Positions 14,734 through 21,988 of a stretch of DNA of 21,988 nt are shown here, one piece after another (position 1 is the stretch's first letter; every line of letters starts with the position of its first letter). The notes beneath the pieces are model-generated. The model made no database searches, was not told the DNA's origin, and worked only from the letters and a program-made list of their open reading frames with translations. Position numbers and translations under genes: made by a program. The stretch is from contig CAYGZC010000268.1 of assembly GCA_964354225.1 (NCBI GenBank), forward strand, positions 1 through 21,988, read 5' to 3'. The stretch is from CAYGZC01 sp964354225. GTDB taxonomy: Bacteria; Bacteroidota; Ignavibacteria; UBA10030; SZUA-254.

Positions 14734-15609
14734 TCATTTTTTGTTCGCCATCTTAGATAATAATCGTATATACTCTGGAGTCGTCCCACAACACCCACCA
14801 ATAAAACTCACACCAATTTTACAAAGGACTTTAGCATATTGCAAAAAAATTTCAGGTGTTGTAGAATAGACAACTTTGGTGGTTACGATTTTTGGCAAAC
14901 CAGCACTCGGTTTAATCCATATTGGCTTATTTGTTAAAGATCTTAACCGTCTACAAATGGGAATATAACCTTCGATTCCAAGTCCGCAATTTGCGCCAAT
15001 TATATCAGCGCCTGCCGAAGTCAGCTCAATTGCCGCTTGCTCTGGTGAATCTCCCATCATCGTCATGTCTTTTTCCCTACCTGAATCAAATATCATCGAA
15101 ACCACAACCAACAAGCCAGTATCTTTCGCTACCTTAAGTACAATTTTTGCTTCAACAAGGTCTGTCATCGACTCAATGACGATCCCATTCACACCGGCAC
15201 CAGCGAGCATCTGCGCTTGTTCGGAAAATATTTGATAGAGTTTACTTTCTTCGATCTCTCTTTTGGGTAGTAATTTCCCTGTGTGCCCCATCGATCCAAA
15301 CACGATTGCATTACCTTCGGCAGCCTTGCGAGCAATTTCGACACCCGCCCTATTAATCTTGATGACCTGATCATCCAGACCATAAGGGCGGAGAGAGAGT
15401 CGGTTGGCTCTAAATGTATTTGTCAAAATTATTTTGCTGCCAGCGTCAACATAGCTCCGAGCCAGACTTTCGACCTTTTGGGGATGGATTATATTCCATG
15501 CATCCGGACATTCACCCGGTTTTAAATCGTACTCCCGTAAATGTGTTCCCCACGCACCGTCGGTGATGACAGGAACGTTGGTGAGAAGTTTTTCAAGAGT
15601 CACATTCAT
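14734..15609 (-). CDS. Stand-alone homocysteine S-methyltransferase-type protein
   Basis: 291 residues, the size of a single S-methyl_trans domain (as in the N-terminal module of MetH, BHMT and MmuM). Key features are DGAWGTHL (17-24), the zinc-ligand cysteines Cys208 (in IGANCGLG) and Cys273-Cys274 (in IGGCCGTTP), and IVIESMTDL (143-151). In known members zinc activates homocysteine thiolate to accept a methyl group and form methionine; donors differ (methylcobalamin, betaine, S-methylmethionine). No cobalamin or folate domain is fused or adjacent, so it may work with a separate corrinoid protein or use a small methyl donor. It is a single-gene unit with its 3' end facing the non-coding region. 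A TTGAA-N4-ATCAA site lies upstream. No Shine-Dalgarno is seen. Confidence 0.9.
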   Translation of the reverse strand: MNVTLEKLLTNVPVITDGAWGTHLREYDLKPGECPDAWNIIHPQKVESLARSYVDAGSKIILTNTFRANRLSLRPYGLDDQVIKINRAGVEIARKAAEGNAIVFGSMGHTGKLLPKREIEESKLYQIFSEQAQMLAGAGVNGIVIESMTDLVEAKIVLKVAKDTGLLVVVSMIFDSGREKDMTMMGDSPEQAAIELTSAGADIIGANCGLGIEGYIPICRRLRSLTNKPIWIKPSAGLPKIVTTKVVYSTTPEIFLQYAKVLCKIGVSFIGGCCGTTPEYIRLLSKMANKK

Positions 15610-15641
15610 AAATTCAAATCAACGATTAAGTTAAAAATATT

Positions 15642-15655
15642 TTGAATATAATCAA
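15642..15655. promoter_or_regulatory. FNR/CRP-like half-palindrome upstream of the methyltransferase
   Basis: TTGAATATAATCAA: arms TTGAA and ATCAA, differing from a perfect TTGAT-N4-ATCAA palindrome by one base. It lies 33-46 bp before the ATG. It is AT-rich and could arise by chance. Confidence 0.25.
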
Positions 15656-15727
15656 GTGCTTTGTGATAGAGGTTTGATGATGAAGATTTGAATTTGACAT
15701 AAGGGATTAGTAAATTGGTATATTCCA

Positions 15728-15756
15728 TTGAGAAAAGCATCATATTACTTTAAAAC
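15728..15756 (+). promoter_or_regulatory. Candidate promoter of tRNA-Glu
   Basis: TTGAGA (15728-15733), 17 bp, TAAAAC (15751-15756). The predicted start lies near 15763, about 12 nt before the tRNA. The -10 is only a fair match. An alternative TTGACA at 15694 with TATATT at 15719 has a 19-bp spacer. Confidence 0.35.
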
Positions 15757-15774
15757 CAGATAAGTTGTTATACT

Positions 15775-15847
15775 GGCGCTATCGTCTAACGGTTTAGGAC
15801 GCTGCCCTCTCAAGGCGGTAATACGGGTTCGATTCCCGTTAGCGCTA
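15775..15847 (+). tRNA. tRNA-Glu, anticodon CTC
   Basis: A complete cloverleaf of 73 nt. The acceptor strands GGCGCTA and TAGCGCT pair with one G-T at the first position, and the discriminator base is A. The D-arm is GTCT with GGAC. The anticodon stem CTGCC/GGCGG encloses the loop CTCTCAA, with CTC at 34-36, which decodes GAG. The T-arm is ACGGG, loop TTCGATT, CCCGT. The 3' CCA is not encoded. A terminator-like hairpin follows at 15915-15947. Confidence 0.95.
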
Positions 15848-15851
15848 CTTC

Positions 15852-15910
15852 CAATTTGACATAATTTAACGAACCGCATTAGCGGTGAAGTTAAGTTATA
15901 AGTCAAATTG
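15852..15910 (+). repeat. Long imperfect hairpin after tRNA-Glu
   Basis: The arms at 15852-15870 (CAATTTGAC, then ATAATTTAAC) and 15890-15910 (GTTAAGTTATA, then AGTCAAATTG) are near reverse complements, with short internal mismatches. The apex carries a second perfect stem, ACCGC/GCGGT around ATTA (15873-15886). It could help process the tRNA 3' trailer. Confidence 0.5.
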
Positions 15911-15914
15911 AGAA

Positions 15915-15947
15915 CCCCGACGAACGAAGTGAGTCAGGATTTTTTTT
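15915..15947 (+). terminator. Terminator-like hairpin with T8 run
   Basis: CCCCGAC (15915-15921) can pair with GTCAGG (15933-15938), with a mismatch or bulge. Eight T residues (15940-15947) follow almost at once. It is correctly placed to end the tRNA-Glu transcript. Confidence 0.5.
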
Positions 15948-15968
15948 CATTAGTCTCAATAAAGGTTC

Positions 15969-15983
15969 TCCGCCAGAGGCGGA
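15969..15983. repeat. Short perfect palindromic repeat unit
   Basis: TCCGCC and GGCGGA flank AGA, giving a 6-bp perfect GC-rich hairpin in an AT-rich spacer. It looks like a dispersed palindromic repeat, but only one copy is visible here. Confidence 0.4.
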
Positions 15984-15987
15984 CAAG

Positions 15988-15999
15988 GATTCCCGTTAG
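15988..15999 (+). repeat. 12-bp copy of the tRNA-Glu 3' region
   Basis: GATTCCCGTTAG is identical to tRNA-Glu positions 15831-15842 (T-loop, T-stem and first acceptor bases), 157 bp downstream of the tRNA copy. Such repeats can mark integration at a tRNA 3' end, but the match is short and no integrase gene is seen. Confidence 0.3.
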
Positions 16000-16236
16000 T
16001 GTTCTGATATCAGGAAAGGTTCTGCTTTTTTCAGAACTCTTTGGCAATTTATTATCAGAGACTTTCCGGATTATTTTCCAGATCAGCTCGCTGGGGCTGT
16101 CACGTTTTCCAACTTTGTCCATCCCTCTTATTGACTAACGCTTCTTTGGTGCTACTAACTCTATGATTTCTAATCTCTCAGCTAATTGAACTTGCCAAAG
16201 ATTTTTTCTATCTTATCACCTGTTGGCAAGATCTAA

Positions 16237-16265
16237 TTGACATTTTTCTCACTCCAAAACATAGC
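16237..16265 (+). promoter_or_regulatory. Candidate promoter of the membrane-protein array
   Basis: TTGACA (16237-16242), 17 bp, CATAGC (16260-16265). The -35 is perfect and the -10 is poor. The related TAGCGTTTG (16262-16270) is one base longer than the Bacteroidota-type TAnnTTTG. The first gene's ATG lies about 30 bp further on in an AT-rich leader without a Shine-Dalgarno. Confidence 0.3.
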
Positions 16266-16294
16266 GTTTGCCTGGATATCCATAAATTAAAAAT

Positions 16295-18355
16295 ATGGAA
16301 AAGCGTTTAACGATTGTAACACTATTTTTCTCATTTTGTATTGTTGGTTTACAGGTAATTGGATATTTTTATCCAAGCAGTTTAACCTGGGGTTTTCATT
16401 CCCTCGGTTTTTTACCGCCTTACTATCTCATCCTTTTCGTATTCCTTTCAATTCTGGCATTAGTTTTTTTCCATAAAGGATATTTGGATGGTATTATACA
16501 AAGAACATCGACTATCTTCACCCAGAAACCATTTATTTTTTTAGCACTAACTGTGTTGTCTTTCATTATCATCGCATGGATATTTCGTATTCAGGTGCCG
16601 CTTTTAGGAGATGGTTTCGTAATCATCAATATTTTCAAAAATACACTCGATGGAGTACATCCACTCGGCAGGTTAGCACCAGAACCATTGTCGATGTTAT
16701 ATTTTTATTGGATCGTAAAAGCGCTGGGAACTGCCGACTTTCCGGCGATCATAAATCTATTCTTGCTCGGTGAGGTTGTTCTTGGTGCCGGATTTATCAT
16801 AGTGACATTTTTTACAGTGAGACAACTTATCGATGATCCGCGGCTTCAAATTATTTCTTTTATATTTTTGCTCAGTGCACCGTACACGCAGCTTCTGTTT
16901 GGCTACGTGGAAATTTATGCCGTAGTTCTGTTTTTTATCTCCGTGTTTATTCTTGTTTGCGTGTTGGCACTGAAAGAAAAAATTTCCTTTTCGCTCGTTC
17001 TACCAACATTCACGTTGTTGGTTTTTGCACATTATCTTTCGTTGATGTTCATTATAGCTTTATTATACATCTGTTGGCTTGAATATAAAAAACATGGAGT
17101 AAGACAAATCCTGCTTGGCGTGGGATTCGCCGCGGGTATAACTTTGTTAGCATTGCTCTCTATTCAGTTTGATCTTCAACGCTTGCAGAGAAGCTTGTCT
17201 CATTCTATTTATCTTTCCTTCAATGTAATAAATGACGGATACCAACCCTATACATTATTGTCCGCTAATCACCTAATCAATTTGATGAATCAATTCATCT
17301 TGCTTTGCCCTGTTTCGCTTTTTATAATTGTCATTGCAATCGCCACAAGTAAAAAAGCTGTTTTCCAAACAGCCATTCAAAAAATTTTACTCTTTTGTAT
17401 AATTCCTTTCGTTGGATTGTTAATCATTATCAAATATGATCTCGGTGTTGTAAAGGACTGGGATGTATCAGCTCCCTATTTTTTTATTGTGAACCTGTTT
17501 GCTGTATCTGTATTTTCAATTATCAATATAAGAGATAAGATAAAAATTCTTACACTGACAACAATGTTTACTTTGTTGATTTCACTTGCATGGTTTCAAT
17601 TGAATTCAACAATAGAGCCAAACATAAAGCGAATAAAAACAATCATGGATAAACGCAATATGGCAAGGGAAGGATATTATCAGTCAACCTTCCACCTCTC
17701 GATGTATTATTTCAATACTAAAGATATTGACCGTATGATCGAAGTTTGGAAAAATTATACCGACAGATACCCGAGCGACAGTAAAGGGTATGAAAAGTTA
17801 GCGAAATCTTATTGGGAGCTTGGCGAAAAGGGATACAACGATATATCAGAAACATTCGAACGGTGGGTAAAAGTTGAATCTGATAGTGGTGCGGTAAAAA
17901 ATCAGTATGCAAACTTTTGCCTGACGGCAGGTAATACGTACTTGAACAACGGCGATTACGGAAACGCCTCCGGACAATTCCGAAAAGCAATTCGATTGAA
18001 TCCTTCGCTTCCGGGACCTTACAATAATTTGGGACGTATATACTTTGCAAACAAAGAATTGGACACGGCGGTGTTTTTATTTACAAAAGCGATTCAGATC
18101 GATGCAACTTTTGCGCGCGGCTACAAGAACCTCGCCGATGTACATCTTCAAAAAGGTGATCTACTCATTGCGATTGAATTACTTCAAAAAGCATTGAAGT
18201 TCGATTCGACTTATACCGGTGCTTATGAGAATTTAGGAAAAACGTACACCGCGATAGGAAATGACTCAATGGCGATAGTATCTTATCGAAATGCTGCTCG
18301 ATTGGGAAGCCCGACTGCCAAGCTTGCTTTACAAATGAAAGGTTATTCATGGTAG
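16295..18355 (+). CDS. GT-C-like multi-pass membrane protein with C-terminal TPRs, paralogue 1
   Basis: 686 residues. The first 435 or so hold about 10-12 hydrophobic segments, beginning at residues 4-25, 43-60 and 79-98. The remainder is soluble. LTWGFHSLGFLPP (30-42) joins the first segments. After the third comes LLGDGF (103-108, Asp106), then PEPLSMLYFYW (129-139). This acidic-then-PL-Y/F/W loop resembles the first outer loop of GT-C glycosyltransferases (PMT/ArnT type). FGYVEIYAV lies near 202-210 and KYDLGVVKDWD at 380-390. Four TPR-like repeats fill about 536-675. The inferred role is transfer of a lipid-linked sugar to protein or polymer outside the inner membrane. The polytopic and TPR parts are clear; the enzyme class is a hypothesis, as no listed family was recognised with certainty. 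Confidence 0.75.
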   Translation: MEKRLTIVTLFFSFCIVGLQVIGYFYPSSLTWGFHSLGFLPPYYLILFVFLSILALVFFHKGYLDGIIQRTSTIFTQKPFIFLALTVLSFIIIAWIFRIQVPLLGDGFVIINIFKNTLDGVHPLGRLAPEPLSMLYFYWIVKALGTADFPAIINLFLLGEVVLGAGFIIVTFFTVRQLIDDPRLQIISFIFLLSAPYTQLLFGYVEIYAVVLFFISVFILVCVLALKEKISFSLVLPTFTLLVFAHYLSLMFIIALLYICWLEYKKHGVRQILLGVGFAAGITLLALLSIQFDLQRLQRSLSHSIYLSFNVINDGYQPYTLLSANHLINLMNQFILLCPVSLFIIVIAIATSKKAVFQTAIQKILLFCIIPFVGLLIIIKYDLGVVKDWDVSAPYFFIVNLFAVSVFSIINIRDKIKILTLTTMFTLLISLAWFQLNSTIEPNIKRIKTIMDKRNMAREGYYQSTFHLSMYYFNTKDIDRMIEVWKNYTDRYPSDSKGYEKLAKSYWELGEKGYNDISETFERWVKVESDSGAVKNQYANFCLTAGNTYLNNGDYGNASGQFRKAIRLNPSLPGPYNNLGRIYFANKELDTAVFLFTKAIQIDATFARGYKNLADVHLQKGDLLIAIELLQKALKFDSTYTGAYENLGKTYTAIGNDSMAIVSYRNAARLGSPTAKLALQMKGYSW

Positions 18356-20214
18356 GACGTGAACTGAAAGTTACTATGATCTTTGCTTGTTGTCTGGTTG
18401 CTTTACAAATTCTCGGTTTCTTCTTTCCCACAGTATTAACTTGGGGATTTCATTTTTTGGGATTTCTGCCTCCAGTTTATCTTTTCATCTATTTGTTACT
18501 CGCGGCTGCAATCATCCTGCATATTCTGAATAAGGATGTATTGTCCATTGTCATCAAGTTATCAAACTTCATGCGGAAAAAGCCGTACTATTTCCTGGGA
18601 GCTGCAATAAGCATCTTCATCATATCTGCATACCTATTGCGAGTAAGAGCGCCGCTTCTTGGTGATGGATTTTTTCTTGTTAAAAATTTTTCGGAGGCAT
18701 TTCGCAGTGTTACACCGCTGTATCCGCGAAATGAGCCATTGGCAACATTCTATTTTTATCTGATCCTGAAAATGACCGGAGTTACAACGTTCAGCGAATT
18801 CATGTCGTCGTACCTGTTTGCCGATATTATACTTGGCATCGGATTTATTATCATTGTATTTTATTTAGTCCGGAATCTTTTTTACGAAAATCAAGATCAG
18901 TTTTTCGCATTCATCTTCCTGCTTGTTATTCCGTATATTCAATTGTTTTTTGGATATATCGAAACATATGCTGTTGTGCTTCTATCTCTTTCGATTTATA
19001 TTCTTATTGCAATTCTATACTTAAAGAAAAAGGCATCGTTCACTTTAGTAATGTTAACTTTCCTGCTCATGAGCTGCTGCCATTACCTAACACTTTCGCT
19101 GCTGCCTTCGCTGATTTATCTTGCATACCGAGAGATTAGCACACGTGGTGTTAAATCCGTGGTAAAAAGTTTAGGTATTACGTCTGTAATTATTTTACTA
19201 TTGCTTTGGTCGGTTGACTTCGAGATAGAAAATTTTTCTGCATGGGTTCCTCACGGTCACTTCCTTCCTGTTGTAAAAAGTACGAATCGCATTGAAGCCG
19301 TTTCCGAAGTATATACACTCTTTTCGCTGTATCACGCATCGGACTTATTGAATTATATTATTTTGCTTTTTGCCTCATCAATTTTTATTTTAATTTTAGT
19401 TGTTCTACAAAATAAAACGACTGTCCTGAGCTTAGCCGAAAGTAAATTCTTTATGACAGCCACTCTTCCAGTGTTAGTGCTGATGTTAATTATTAAATAT
19501 GATCTCGGTGCAGCAAAAGACTGGGATGTATTTGCTCCATTTGCTTTCTTTGTGGCTGTTTTCGGAGTTTTCGTTTTTCTCCGATCAAAATTAGTTAATA
19601 CAATTAAAATATTCACAATCGTCATTACTTTAACATTATTGAATACATTGGGTTACACGTATCTGAATTCCACTGCCGACGCAAGCGTTCGACGTTATTT
19701 AACTTTGCTGGATAAACGCACCGTCTCAAACTTTGGTTACTATGCATCAACCCTACACCTGGCATTATATTTTCATCAGGTGAAAAATAAAACAGCTGCG
19801 GTCGATATATGGAAGAAATACGTCGAGGAATTTCCTGAAGATGGAAGAGGATACCGCAACACAATCACGAACTTAAGAAATTTGGGACCGGGTGCTCTCA
19901 GCCAAATTGCTGAGACATTCGATAAATGGCTCAATACAACTCCCAACGATACGACTATCTCAATCGAATACTCTCGCTTTTGCTTTGATGCAGGAAATTA
20001 TAAACGTGCGAACGGCTTATTACAAGAAGCGATACGGTATTATCAAAAAGCGATTGAGTTAATGCCAAACTATTCCGATCCTTACCTCGCTCTCGGAAAT
20101 CTATACGAAGAAAGCAGAGACACGACGAAAGCTATTGAATACTTTAACCATGCAGTCCGGCTTAATAACGCTGCAGCTAAAGATAAACTTAAACAAATCA
20201 ATATGAAAAAATAA
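18349..20214 (+). CDS. GT-C-like multi-pass membrane protein with C-terminal TPRs, paralogue 2
   Basis: 621 residues. The start overlaps the upstream stop by 7 bp, and AAAGGT lies just before the ATG, so the genes are coupled. It aligns with paralogue 1 without gaps through the N-terminus: LTWGFHFLGFLPP at 30-42 and LLGDGF at 103-108 (Asp106). NEPLATFYFY follows near 128-137, then FGYIETYAVV and KYDLGAAKDWD (the DWD begins at residue 391). After the membrane part comes the same linker module (IWKKY, RGY, ETFDKW, FCFDAGN) found in paralogue 1. The TPR tail is shorter, about two repeats (about 549-610) rather than four. The probable role is that of paralogue 1 with a different partner or acceptor; this is inference. 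Confidence 0.75.
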   Translation: MVGRELKVTMIFACCLVALQILGFFFPTVLTWGFHFLGFLPPVYLFIYLLLAAAIILHILNKDVLSIVIKLSNFMRKKPYYFLGAAISIFIISAYLLRVRAPLLGDGFFLVKNFSEAFRSVTPLYPRNEPLATFYFYLILKMTGVTTFSEFMSSYLFADIILGIGFIIIVFYLVRNLFYENQDQFFAFIFLLVIPYIQLFFGYIETYAVVLLSLSIYILIAILYLKKKASFTLVMLTFLLMSCCHYLTLSLLPSLIYLAYREISTRGVKSVVKSLGITSVIILLLLWSVDFEIENFSAWVPHGHFLPVVKSTNRIEAVSEVYTLFSLYHASDLLNYIILLFASSIFILILVVLQNKTTVLSLAESKFFMTATLPVLVLMLIIKYDLGAAKDWDVFAPFAFFVAVFGVFVFLRSKLVNTIKIFTIVITLTLLNTLGYTYLNSTADASVRRYLTLLDKRTVSNFGYYASTLHLALYFHQVKNKTAAVDIWKKYVEEFPEDGRGYRNTITNLRNLGPGALSQIAETFDKWLNTTPNDTTISIEYSRFCFDAGNYKRANGLLQEAIRYYQKAIELMPNYSDPYLALGNLYEESRDTTKAIEYFNHAVRLNNAAAKDKLKQINMKK

Positions 20215-20225
20215 TATAGAAATTT

Positions 20226-21988
20226 ATGGAAAAAAAAATACTCACTTACACCATCGCAGCTTCTTTCCTGTTGATTGGACTTGATATTATCGGCTACTTT
20301 TTCCCGATCAGCTTGACATGGGGTTTCCATTTTTTAGGATTTCTCCCACCGTACATTTTCGTTTTGTACCTGATCTTATCGGCATCAGTTTTTCTCTTTC
20401 ATTTCAATGGAGACCTTGAGCGCGCATTTCGATACGGGACTGGTTTCATGGAAAAGAAACCCATCGCTTTTCTATCGGTTGTCATCTTAACTTTTATTGC
20501 TTTCGCTTTTTTATTTCGGGTTAAAGCTTCCGTGCTGGGTGATAGTTTCACTATGATTTACAATTTCAGGGACTGTGCGGCAGGTATCTCCTATCTTGCG
20601 CCATGGCATGAACCGTTTTCGATGTATGTATTGTACTACGCGACCACATTATTAGGATCGCTAAATTATCCTCAGATATTCACATCATTTTTCATCATTG
20701 AAATATTTTTTGGTATTGGCTTCATCCTTGTAACATTTTATTGTGTGAAGAAACTCTTCGCTTCCACCTTACAGCAATTTTCTGTGTTTATGTTTCTCTT
20801 AGTTTTACCGTACATGGAATTCTACTTTGGTTACATTGAAGCATACTCAGTTTCCACACTTTTATTTGTGGTGTTCATACTCGTTTCAGTACTTATACTT
20901 CAAGCGAAGCTCCCGTTTTATTATTTACCAACAACGTGGTTGCTTCTCACCTTGAGTCATTACATCAATGGTTTGCTGGCTCCGGCAGTTCTTTATATCG
21001 CCTATCTTGAATACAAACAACAGAAGATAAAAAACTTGGCAATTGGTTTCGGAAGCGCCATATTTATCGCCGTTGTTATTTTAATCGCCGCCGGGTTCGA
21101 TATGGAACGGCTGATCAACATCAGCCCGGTTAGTCACTTTCTTTCCCTGACAAATAATATTTCGGATATCAACGCCTATTCGCAGGCATACACACTTTTT
21201 TCATTTTATCATTTAGCAGAGATAGTGAACTATATCATCTTCATGTGCCCCTTTACGGTTTTGATTATCATATTCTGGGCGGTAGAATATAAACAGGAAA
21301 GTTTTATCGCAAGTCCGCTAAACATGTGGTTCACCATCACAATTGTACCGGTTTTTCTCTATTATCTTGTATCCAAGCTTGAGCAGGGTAATGCGAGTGA
21401 TTGGGATGCGTTCGCGGGTCAATTTATTTTATTTGCTCTATTCGCTGCTTTTATTTTCTTCCAGCGCGAAAATGAATACAGCATCAAAATATTTGCTCTT
21501 ATCGTTTGCGTATCTCTCCTTCAATCACTGCCGTGGTTTGCAGTGAATGCGCCAGTCGAGCCAAGCATACAGCGTTTTCAATCACTCTGGGATAGACGGA
21601 TGCTTTCCCATTTAGGCAACTACACACATGCACTACGGCTTACACGTTACTATGATTCTCAAAACGATTCGCTCAGCCAAACAGATGTCTGGGAACGCTA
21701 TTCATCCGTACGCCCCGAAGATCCCCGCGGGTATATTAACGAGCTTCAGCTTTTGAATCGTTTCACCCCTGGTGATTATGAAAGGAAAATAGCCGCATAT
21801 ATACGCTGGCTAATGGTCGACTCAGAAAACGACAGCTTGCGGTATGCACTTTCAGGTGTTTACATTAATGCGGGAAATAAGTTTTTCAGTAATAACAAAT
21901 TAGATGAGGCGCGAGTATGTTATCTTAACTCAATTATTGTTGATTCGACGGTGTCGAAAGCTTTTAATAACCTCGGGAGTGTTTATGC
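20226..21988 (+). CDS. GT-C-like multi-pass membrane protein with TPRs, paralogue 3 (partial, runs off window)
   Basis: The frame starts 11 bp after the previous stop and stays open to the window edge: 587 codons with no stop. The N-terminus again reads LTWGFHFLGFLPP at 30-42, and VLGDSF at 103-108 keeps Asp106, though the Gly after it is Ser. HEPFSMYVLYY replaces the EPL loop. FGYIEAYSV and SDWDAF (DWD from residue 392) follow. The linker module is present (VWERY, RGYINEL, GVYINAGN), and TPR-like sequence begins near the window end (NKLDEARVCYLNSI). It is the most divergent of the three; its KYDLG motif is replaced by SKLEQG. It has no Shine-Dalgarno. The C-terminal end, and any further copies, lie outside the window. 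Confidence 0.75.
   Translation, partial: MEKKILTYTIAASFLLIGLDIIGYFFPISLTWGFHFLGFLPPYIFVLYLILSASVFLFHFNGDLERAFRYGTGFMEKKPIAFLSVVILTFIAFAFLFRVKASVLGDSFTMIYNFRDCAAGISYLAPWHEPFSMYVLYYATTLLGSLNYPQIFTSFFIIEIFFGIGFILVTFYCVKKLFASTLQQFSVFMFLLVLPYMEFYFGYIEAYSVSTLLFVVFILVSVLILQAKLPFYYLPTTWLLLTLSHYINGLLAPAVLYIAYLEYKQQKIKNLAIGFGSAIFIAVVILIAAGFDMERLINISPVSHFLSLTNNISDINAYSQAYTLFSFYHLAEIVNYIIFMCPFTVLIIIFWAVEYKQESFIASPLNMWFTITIVPVFLYYLVSKLEQGNASDWDAFAGQFILFALFAAFIFFQRENEYSIKIFALIVCVSLLQSLPWFAVNAPVEPSIQRFQSLWDRRMLSHLGNYTHALRLTRYYDSQNDSLSQTDVWERYSSVRPEDPRGYINELQLLNRFTPGDYERKIAAYIRWLMVDSENDSLRYALSGVYINAGNKFFSNNKLDEARVCYLNSIIVDSTVSKAFNNLGSVY

Larger units (their letters stand above)
15848..16294. other. Hairpin-rich spacer between tRNA-Glu and the membrane-protein array
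   Basis: About 450 bp without a credible gene. Besides the elements listed separately, it contains the palindrome CTGATATCAG (16004-16013) and a hairpin GTTCTG/CAGAAC around a T-rich loop (16019-16037). The density of short palindromes suggests a patch of intergenic repeats. Confidence 0.55.

Noticed and set aside
14619..14801. 60-residue minus-strand frame overlapping the methyltransferase 3' end
   Set aside because: Its C-terminus (LGFEPGLP) is the typical antisense translation of a tRNA T-arm. It supports the tRNA remnant, not a protein.
15610..15774. SAM or cobalamin riboswitch before the methyltransferase
   Set aside because: The leader is short, AT-rich and has no conserved riboswitch core; the tRNA gene begins just beyond it.
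15934..16122. 62-residue minus-strand frame in the spacer after tRNA-Glu
   Set aside because: It runs through the terminator-like hairpin and several palindromes. There is no start signal and no similarity I recognise.
1..21988. CRISPR array, insertion sequence or integrase gene
   Set aside because: No regularly spaced direct repeats, transposase or integrase motifs were found in the window; island ideas rest only on the tRNA fragments.

Overview
The window looks like chromosome of a Gram-negative bacterium of the Bacteroidota/Ignavibacteriota (FCB) group. The evidence is two secreted proteins with type IX secretion (T9SS) type A sorting tails, a PorV/PorQ-like barrel, a TonB-dependent receptor with a carboxypeptidase-D-like N-terminal domain, and several starts with no Shine-Dalgarno sequence. 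I cannot name the species.

Region 1 (about 0.4-13.8 kb, all on the minus strand) reads as one pectin-utilisation locus. In transcription order it holds a GH28 polygalacturonase-type hydrolase, a TonB-dependent receptor, a large T9SS-secreted protein, a PorV/PorQ-like barrel, a second beta-barrel protein, a T9SS-secreted beta-solenoid-like protein, a GH105/GH88-type unsaturated glycuronyl hydrolase and a LacI-family regulator. Gaps are -4 to 94 bp. A near-consensus sigma70 promoter (TTGACA, 17 bp, TATATT) lies upstream of the GH28 gene. Three CpG-centred repeats at an exact 12-bp period lie on its start site and leader, which is what a LacI-type repressor would be expected to bind. No SusD-like gene is present; the receptor is instead next to T9SS and PorV-type genes.

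Region 2 (13.8-16.3 kb) is mostly non-coding. It holds about 900 bp with a cluster of TGTAAC/GTTACA half-sites, two 18-bp palindromes 53 bp apart, a hairpin-like inverted repeat and the 3' part of a tRNA-Gln(CTG)-like sequence. After this come a stand-alone homocysteine S-methyltransferase-type gene (minus strand), an intact tRNA-Glu(CTC) (plus strand) and a hairpin-rich stretch that contains a 12-bp copy of the tRNA-Glu 3' region.

Region 3 (16.3 kb to the window end, plus strand) is a tandem array of three paralogous multi-pass membrane proteins with C-terminal tetratricopeptide repeats. The genes overlap or nearly touch; the third runs off the window. Conserved acidic residues and a loop pattern suggest a GT-C glycosyltransferase-like core fused to TPRs, an architecture like the eukaryotic TMTC O-mannosyltransferases. 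This array and the SusD-less T9SS-linked pectin locus are the two most interesting systems here.
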